The notes under the pieces were generated by a model, which saw only the letters and a program-made list of their open reading frames with translations, was not told the DNA's origin and ran no database searches. DNA of 6,994 nucleotides, taken from the NCBI GenBank assembly GCA_023388335.1, contig JAEWGL010000178.1, positions 1 through 6,994 of the forward strand, read 5' to 3'. Source of the stretch: Pseudomonadota bacterium. GTDB lineage: Bacteria > Pseudomonadota > Gammaproteobacteria > Pseudomonadales > Pseudomonadaceae. Below, one piece after another: positions 1 to 6,800 of this stretch. The position numbers and the translations under genes are program-made. Within the stretch, counting starts at the first letter, position 1; the number at the start of each line of letters is the position of its first letter.

Positions 1-713
1 ATGGCGAACGGCTGTACCGCACCGGCGACCTGGTGCGCTACCGCGAGGACGGCGCTATCGACTACCTCGGCCGCCTGGACCACCAGGTGAAGATCCGCGG
101 CCAGCGCATCGAGCTGGGCGAGATCGAAACGCGCCTGCTGGAGTTGCCGCAAGTGCGCGAAGCCGTGGTCCTGGCTCAACCCGGCGCCGCCGGCCAGCAG
201 TTGGTGGGCTATGTCCTGGCCGCCGCGGCTGACCCGCAGGCCGACCAACAGGTAGCACTGCGTGAGCGGTTCAAGGCGCACCTCAAAGCCAACCTGCCCG
301 AGTACATGGTGCCCACCCAGTGGGTGCTGCTCGAGCAATGGCCGCTCAGCCCCAACGGCAAACTGGACCGCAAGGCCCTGCCGGTACCGCAAGCGGCTCA
401 ATCGCAACACCTCTACATGGCGCCGCAAAGCCCGCTCGAATGCCAACTGGCAGCGATCTGGCAGGACGTGCTCAAGCTCGAGAAGGTCGGCCTGAACGAT
501 CACTTCTTCGAGCTGGGCGGCCACTCTCTTCTCGTCGTGAGCCTGGTTTCACGCATTCAACTCGAGCTTGGTATGAAGGCAACCGCGCAATTGATTTTCC
601 ACTATCCGACCCTTGGCGAACTCGCCCATCAGCTGGAGCTAGGCGGCGAAGGCATGGATGACTCGACCTTGAGCCAGCTGGAAAGCCTGCTCGACGAAAT
701 GGAGGAGGTGTGA
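1..713 (+). CDS. Non-ribosomal peptide synthetase, C-terminal end (partial: ...A-T), 5' end outside window
   Basis: This is the 3' end of an NRPS gene; codons begin at position 3 and the frame is open to the TGA at 711-713. The visible protein starts inside an adenylation domain at core A7 (YRTGDLV, 15-35). It continues with A8 (QVKIRG then RIELGEIE, 84-125), A9 (LPEYMVP, 294-314) and A10 (PNGKLDRKAL, 351-380), whose Lys is the conserved catalytic lysine. A carrier domain follows with FFELGGHSLL (504-533); its Ser at 525-527 should carry phosphopantetheine. The protein then ends in a short acidic tail with no thioesterase, epimerization or reductase domain, so it is not the last enzyme of the assembly line. 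The LGGHSL form of the carrier motif fits a T domain that feeds a condensation domain directly. The substrate cannot be read, because the pocket residues between A4 and A5 lie upstream of the window. The apparent GTG start at 33 is internal to the domain and not a true start. A role as a cytoplasmic pyoverdine-type synthetase is inferred from the neighbour. Confidence 0.97.
   Translation, partial: GERLYRTGDLVRYREDGAIDYLGRLDHQVKIRGQRIELGEIETRLLELPQVREAVVLAQPGAAGQQLVGYVLAAAADPQADQQVALRERFKAHLKANLPEYMVPTQWVLLEQWPLSPNGKLDRKALPVPQAAQSQHLYMAPQSPLECQLAAIWQDVLKLEKVGLNDHFFELGGHSLLVVSLVSRIQLELGMKATAQLIFHYPTLGELAHQLELGGEGMDDSTLSQLESLLDEMEEV
3..383 (+). other. Adenylation (A) domain, C-terminal part, cores A7-A10
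   Basis: This is the end of the A domain of the upstream synthetase, covering the hinge and the mobile C-terminal subdomain. In order it shows A7 (YRTGDLV), A8 (GRLDHQVKIRGQRIELGE, 69-122), A9 (LPEYMVP) and A10 (PNGKLDRKAL). The Asp of A7, which contacts the AMP ribose, and the A10 lysine, which contacts the acyl-adenylate, are both present, so this half looks functional. It aligns well in protein sequence with the matching part of the A domain in the next gene, but the DNA is clearly diverged. Confidence 0.95.
417..641 (+). other. Peptidyl carrier (T/PCP) domain of the upstream synthetase
   Basis: The carrier holds the growing peptide as a thioester on a phosphopantetheine arm. The signature is FFELGGHSLL, with the modified Ser at 525-527. 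It is preceded by the usual first helix (LAAIWQDVLKLEKVG) and followed by a helix pair ending near FHYPTLGELAHQLEL. His before the Ser (GGHS) is the form common in carriers that donate straight to a C domain, in contrast to GGDS in carriers that precede an E domain, as in the next gene. Confidence 0.95.
642..710 (+). other. Acidic C-terminal tail, putative donor docking peptide
   Basis: The last 23 residues after the carrier end in LSQLESLLDEMEEV. They contain Asp and Glu but no Lys or Arg, and the Leu spacing fits a short amphipathic helix. Short C-terminal helices of this kind in NRPSs often mediate recognition of the next protein. Here the next gene starts with a basic helical segment, which would be a suitable partner. 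The docking role is inferred from position and charge. Confidence 0.55.
701..708 (+). promoter_or_regulatory. Shine-Dalgarno site for the second NRPS gene
   Basis: GGAGGAGG lies within the last codons of the upstream gene. It leaves 4 bases from its last G to the ATG at 713, or 7 bases if the first GGAGG is used. It is a strong match to the 16S rRNA 3' end and decides the start of the next gene. Together with the TGATG stop/start overlap it implies translational coupling, giving matched amounts of the two synthetases from one mRNA. Confidence 0.85.
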
Positions 714-847
714 TGGATCGTTCTACCGCGTTGCGCATCGCCAAGCGTTTCATTGCCCTGCCGCTGGACAAGCGTCGCCAGTACCTGGAGAAGATGGCCG
801 AGCAGCAGGTCTCGCCGGCCAACCTGCCGATCCCCGAGATGCGCAAC
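713..847 (+). other. N-terminal linker / putative acceptor docking segment
   Basis: The first 45 residues precede the C domain and include ALRIAKRFIALPLDKRRQYL. By count they contain eight Lys/Arg and few acidic residues in the first 30 positions, and look helical and amphipathic. I recall similar segments at the N-termini of Pseudomonas pyoverdine NRPSs. The position, opposite the acidic tail of the protein encoded just upstream, suggests it helps pair the two proteins. This role is inferred. Confidence 0.55.
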
Positions 848-3800
848 GAGCTCGACAGCCTGCCGCTGTCCTACGCCCAGGAGCGCCAGTGGTTCCTCTG
901 GCAGCTGGAGCCGGACAGCGCCGCCTACCATATCCCCACCGCATTGCGCCTGCGCGGACGCCTGAACGTCGACGCCTTGCAACAGGCGTTCGATGCCTTG
1001 GGCGAGCGCCATGAAACCCTGCGCACCACCTTCGTCCTGGACGGTGAGCGGCCATGCCAGCAGGTCCATGCGCGGCTGCCGGTGGCGATCGACCGGTTGG
1101 TGTTGCCAGTGCTCGGCGAGCCTGCCGAGTGTGAGGCGCGCATCCAGGCCCTGATCGAGCAGCAGGTCGCGCTGACCTTCGACCTGGAGCATGGCCCACT
1201 GGTGCGCGTCGGCCTGCTGCAGCTGGCCGAGGATGAACACGTGCTGGTGATGGTCCAGCACCATATCGTCTCCGATGGCTGGTCGATGCAGGTGATGGTC
1301 GACGAGCTGGTGCAACTGTACCTGGGGTTCCACGAACAGCGCCCGGTAACACTGCCTGAACTGGCCATCCAGTACGCCGATTACGCGCTCTGGCAGCGGC
1401 GCTGGATGGAGGCCGGTGGCAGCGAGCAACAGCTCGCTTACTGGCGCGAGCAACTGGGCGAGCGCCAGCCCGTGCTGGAACTGCCCACCGACCACGCGCG
1501 CGCAGCGCAGCCCAGCCACCGTGGTGCGCGTCTCGACCTGCCGCTCGACCGTCAGCTTAGCGAGGCCCTGCAGACCCTGGCGCAGCAAGAGCAGGTCACG
1601 CTGTTCATGCTGCTGCTGGCGTCGTTCCAGGTCCTGCTGCACCGCTACAGCGGCCAGACCGACATCCGCGTCGGCGTGCCCACGGCCAACCGCAACCGCG
1701 TGGAAACCGACCGCTTGCTGGGCTTCTTCGTCAATACCCAGGTGCTGCGCGCTGAGGTCGAAGGGCCGCGGGCCTTCCGCGAGGTGCTGCAACAGGTCAA
1801 GCAGGCGGTCCTGGGCGCCCAGGCGCACCAGGACCTGCCTTTCGAGCAACTGGTCGAGGCCCTGCAACCCGACCGCAGCCTGAGCCACAGTCCGCTGTTC
1901 CAGGTGATGTACAACCACCAGCGCGAGGACCGTCAGGCCCGCAACAATCGCGCCCGGCAGCTGCCGGGCCTGAGCATCGAAGGCCTGTTCTGGGAAAGCC
2001 ACAACGCCTCGTTCGACCTGACCCTGGACACGGTCGAAGGCGAGCATGGCCTGTGGGCCTCGTTGACCTACGCCAGCGACCTGTTCGACGCTGCCACCAT
2101 CGAGCGGATGGGTGGCCATTGGCTGACCCTGCTGCGCGGCATCGTCGCCGACCCCACGCACTGCATCGCTGAACTGCCGCTGCTCGATCAGGCCCAGCTC
2201 GAGCACCTGCTGGTCGAGCGCAACGCACCTGATCCGCGCCATGTCCAAGGCCCGTTGGTGCACCAGCGCATTGCCGAACTGGCAACCCAGACGCCGGACG
2301 CCACGGCACTGCTGTTCGGTGAGCAGCGCATGAGTTTCGCCGAACTGGACCAGCAGGCCAATCGCCTGGCCCATGCCCTGATCGGCGCCGGTGTCGGGCC
2401 CGAAGTGCTGGTGGGCATCGCCCTGGAGCGTGGCCTGCAGATGGTGGTCAGCCTGCTGGCGGTGCTCAAGGCCGGTGGCGCCTACACCCCGCTCGACCCG
2501 CAATACCCCGGCGAGCGCCTGGCCTACCTGATGCAGGACAGCGGCATGGCCCTGCTGCTCAGCGACAGTGACCTGCTGCAGCGCCTGCCGGTGCCAGAAG
2601 GCCTGCTGAGCCTGGCGCTCGACACCCTGGAACTGGCCGAGCAACCTGGCCATGACCCGCAGGTAGCGGTGGCGGCCGAGCACCTGGCCTATGTCATCTA
2701 TACCTCCGGCTCCACCGGCCTGCCCAAGGGCGTGGCGGTCGCCCATGGACCGATCGCCATGCATTGCCGGGCGATCGGCGCCCGTTACGAAATGAGCGCC
2801 GGCGATTGCGAGCTGCATTTCATGTCGTTCGCCTTCGACGGCGCCCATGAGCGCTGGCTGACCGCGCTGACCCACGGCGCCTCGCTGCTGATCCGCGACC
2901 CGCAGCTGTGGACCCCGGAGCAGACCTACGCCGCCATGCACGCCTACGGCGTGACCGTGGCGGCGTTCCCGCCGGTGTATCTGCAACAGCTGGCCGAGCA
3001 TGCCGAGCGCGACGGCAACCCGCCTGCGGTGCGGGTCTATTGCTTCGGTGGCGATGCCGTGGCCGAGGCCAGCTACGCCCTGGCCCGGCGCGTGCTGCGC
3101 CCGACCTATATCATCAACGGCTATGGCCCGACCGAGACGGTGGTTACCCCGTTGATCTGGAAGGCCGCCGAGCACGACTGCTGCGGCGCGGCCTACGCGC
3201 CCATCGGTGACCGTGTCGGTGAGCGTCGCGCCTATGTCCTGGACGCCAACCTGAGCGTGCTGCCGCTGGGCATCCCGGGGGAGCTCTACCTCGGCGGCCA
3301 GGGCCTGGCCCGCGGCTACCTGAAACGTCCGGCAATGACCGCCGAGCGCTTTGTGCCGGACCCGTTCGGCGACGGCGCCAGGCTCTACCGCAGCGGCGAC
3401 CTGGTGGCCCAGCGTGGCGACGGAATCATCGATTACCTGGGGCGCATCGACCGCCAGGTGAAAATACGTGGCTTCCGTGTCGAACTGGGCGAGGTCGAGG
3501 CGCGCCTGCTCGAGTTCCCCGGCATCCGCGAGGCAGTGGTCGTGGCCTGCGAGGGCCCCAGCGGCCAGCAACTGGTTGGCTATGGGGTGCCGGACACCGC
3601 CGACCTGCTGCTGGTCGACAGCGCCCGTGAAGGCCAATTGCGCGAGGCGTTGCGTACCCACCTCAAGCAGTGCCTGCCGCACTACATGGTGCCGGCACAT
3701 CTGGTGCTGCTGGCCAGCCTGCCGCTGACGCCCAACGGCAAGGTCGACCGCAAGGCTTTACCACAACCTGACCTCAACGCCTTGCAGCAGGCCTACCAGG

Positions 3801-6800
3801 CACCGCAGACGCCGCTGCAACGGCAGATTGCCGACATCTGGCAACAGGTGCTCAAGCTGGAGCGGGTCGGGATCGCGGACAACTTCTTCGAACTGGGGGG
3901 CGACTCGATCGTCTCCATCCAGGTGGTCAGCCGGGCACGCGCCGAAGGCATCCACTTCACCCCCAAGGACCTCTTCCAGCACCAGACGGTGATGGGGCTG
4001 GTCCGGGTTGCCCAGGTGGGCGGGCCGTCCCTGGTGATCGACCAGGCGCCAGTGCTCGGACCGACGCCCTTGCTGCCGGTGCAGCAGCTGTTCCTTTGCG
4101 ATGCCGTCCCTGAGCGTCACCACTGGAACCAGTCCCTGCTGCTCAAGGCCACCGCAGCGCTGGATGGCGAGCTGCTGGAACGCGCCCTGCAGGCGATGGT
4201 GCGTCACCACGATGCGTTGCGCCTGTCATTCATCGACGAGGACGGCCGATGGTCGGCGCACTACCGCGGTGTCGAGGATGCCCAGGCCCAGGCGCTGTTG
4301 TGGCGGGTCGAGGTGGCCGATGTGCAGGCGTTGGAGGCGGCCTGCGAGCGCGCCCAGCGTAGCCTCGACCTGGTCGACGGCCCCTTGCTGCGGGCCATGC
4401 TCGCGCAGTTGCCCAGTGGCGAGCAGCGGCTGCTGCTGGTGATCCATCACCTGGCGGTCGACGGTGTGTCCTGGCGTATTCTCCTGGAGGACCTGGGCGG
4501 CACCTATGCACGGTTGCTCGCCGGTCAGCCGATTGCACTGCTGGCCAAGACCAGTGCCTTGAGGACCTGGGCCGAGCGCCTGCAAGACTGGGCGCTGTCT
4601 GCTGAACGCCAGGCCCAGGTACAGCAATGGCAAGACTGCCTGCACGATGCGCCACAGGACTTGCCACGTGACCGTGCCAGCGATGACCTGGCCAGCAGCC
4701 GTGCCTGCCGGGTGCACACGCGCCTGGACGCCAGTGCCACGCGCCAGCTGCTGCAGGCCTGCAACGGCAGCTACCGCACCCAGGTCAACGACCTGCTGCT
4801 GGCCGCCCTGGCGCGGGTGATGGTGCGCTGGAGCGGCGAAACCTCGCTGCTGCTGCAGATGGAAGGCCATGGTCGTGAAGCGTTGTTCGACGATGTCGAC
4901 CTGAGCCGTACCCTGGGTTGGTTCACCAGCGTATTCCCGGTGTTGCTGACCCCGGCGCCGGACATGGCCGGCTCGATCAAGCAGGTCAAGGAACAACTGC
5001 GTGCCATCCCCGACAAGGGCCTGGGTTTTGGCGTCCTGCGTTTCCTCGGCGATGACGCTGCCCGAGCCGCCCTGGCGGCGTTGCCAAGCGCCCGCCTGAC
5101 CTTCAACTACCTGGGGCAGTTCGACGCCAGCTTCGCTGACGCCGAGGAAGGTCTGTGGTTGCCGGCCGCCGAGTCTGCTGGGGCCGAGCACAGCGAACAC
5201 GCCCCGCTGGGCAACTGGCTGACCCTCAACGGTCAGGTCTATGACGGTCAACTGAGCTTGGGTTGGAGCTTCAGCAAAGCGCAGTACGACAAAGCCACCG
5301 TCCAGCATCTGGCCGACCAGTACGCACAAGAGCTTCATGCGCTGATCGCCCATTGCACTGAGCCGGACCATGTCGGCGTGACGCCTGCGGACTTCCCCTT
5401 GGCCGGCCTGAGTCAGCGCCAGCTTGACAGTGTGTCGGTCCCGGCAAGCCAGATCGAGGACATCTACCCGCTGTCGCCAATGCAACAGGGCATGCTGTTC
5501 CACAGCCTCTACGAACAGGGCGAGAACGGCTACATCAACCAGATGCGCATGAACGTCAGCGGCCTGGACCCAGAGCGTTTCCGCCAGGCCTGGCAGCAAG
5601 TGCTGGAGCAGCATGAAATCCTGCGCACCCGCTTGCTCTGGAACCTGGGCGATCAGCCTTTGCAACTGGTCCATAAATCGTTGCCGATGCCGATGCGCAT
5701 CGAAGATCTTCGCGATGCCGCCGACCTGGAGGCAGCGCTGGAGGCACTGGCGCGGCGTGAACATGACGAAGGCTTCGACCTCGGCCGCGCGCCGCTGATG
5801 CGCCTGGTGCTGGCGCGCACCGCGGAGGATCGCCACCACTTGATCTACACCAGCCATCACATCCTCATGGATGGCTGGAGCAGCGCGCAGCTGATGGGCG
5901 AGGTGCTGCAGCATTACACAGGCCAGGCACCGGCTGGCGCGCCGGCCCGCTTCCGTGACTATATCGACTGGCTACAGCGCCAGGATCAGGCCCAGTGCGA
6001 GGCCTTCTGGAAAACCCAATTGGCTGCACTGCAGGCGCCGACCCTGCTGGCCGCCGCAGTGGCGGGGCAGGTGCAGGCCGGCACTGGCCATGACGATTTC
6101 CATGCCCGCTTGAACGCGGCGCAGACCCAGCGCCTGCAAGCCTGCGCGCGCCAGCACAAGGTGACCGTCAATACCCTGGTCCAGGGCGCCTGGCAGCTGC
6201 TGCTGCAACGCTACACGGGCCAGGCCTGCGTGGCCTTCGGCGCGACCGTGGCCGGGCGGCCGGCGGCCTTGGCCGGTGCCGGACAGATGATCGGCCTGTT
6301 CATCAATACCTTGCCGGTGCTGGGTACTGCGCCGGCTGGATTGGCCCTGGACGCTTGGCTGCGGCAGGTGCAGGACACCAACCTGGCCGCGCGCGAGTAC
6401 GAGCACACCGCCCTCAACGCCATCCAGCGTTGGGCCGGGCAGGGCGGCGAAGCCCTGTTCGACAACATCCTGGTGTTCGAGAACTACCCGATCTCCGAGG
6501 CCCTGGAGCAGGGTGCGCCGCAGGGTCTGGCGTTCAGCGACATTTCCAGCGTGGTGCGGACCAACTACCCCCTGACCGTGGCGGTCAACCTGGGACAGAC
6601 CTTGTCGCTGCACTACAGCTACGCCTGTGCCCATTACGATGAGGCAACCATTGGCCAATTGAACCGGCACTTGCTTAACCTGTTGCTGCAGATCGTCGAC
6701 AGCCCGGCCCAGGCGCGGGTAGCGGATCTGGAGCTGCTGGCGGCGGCGGAGCGGCAGACGCAGGTGCAGGCCTGGAACGCCATCCCGGCGATTCACTATG

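Noticed and set aside
33..35. GTG as a start codon for the first gene
   Set aside because: It falls inside adenylation core A7 (YRTGDLV), and the frame is open back to the window edge with conserved residues before it. The gene therefore starts upstream of the window.
710..712. GTG one codon upstream as an alternative start of the second gene
   Set aside because: It is in frame, but the ATG at 713 has good spacing from GGAGGAGG and is the stronger codon. The protein would differ by only one residue.
642..713. A thioesterase or release signal, or a transcription terminator, at the end of the first gene
   Set aside because: No GxSxG motif or TE-length region follows the carrier. There is no room for a terminator, because the next gene starts within the stop codon.
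848..2170. A dual condensation/epimerization domain at the N-terminus of the second protein
   Set aside because: The extended His motif near the domain start that marks dual domains is not seen, and the C1 and C6 wording is of the LCL type.
629..3700. A 1023-codon open frame on the minus strand
   Set aside because: It lies antisense to the docking, C and A domains of the second NRPS, whose motifs are intact in the + frame. Its translation is rich in Gln, His, Val, Leu and Gly with no recognisable domain. Long antisense frames are expected where GC-rich codon bias removes stop codons from the complementary frame.
4226..5914. A 562-codon open frame on the minus strand
   Set aside because: It is antisense to the E and second C domains. 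It has the same Gln/His/Val/Leu-rich shadow composition and no motif.
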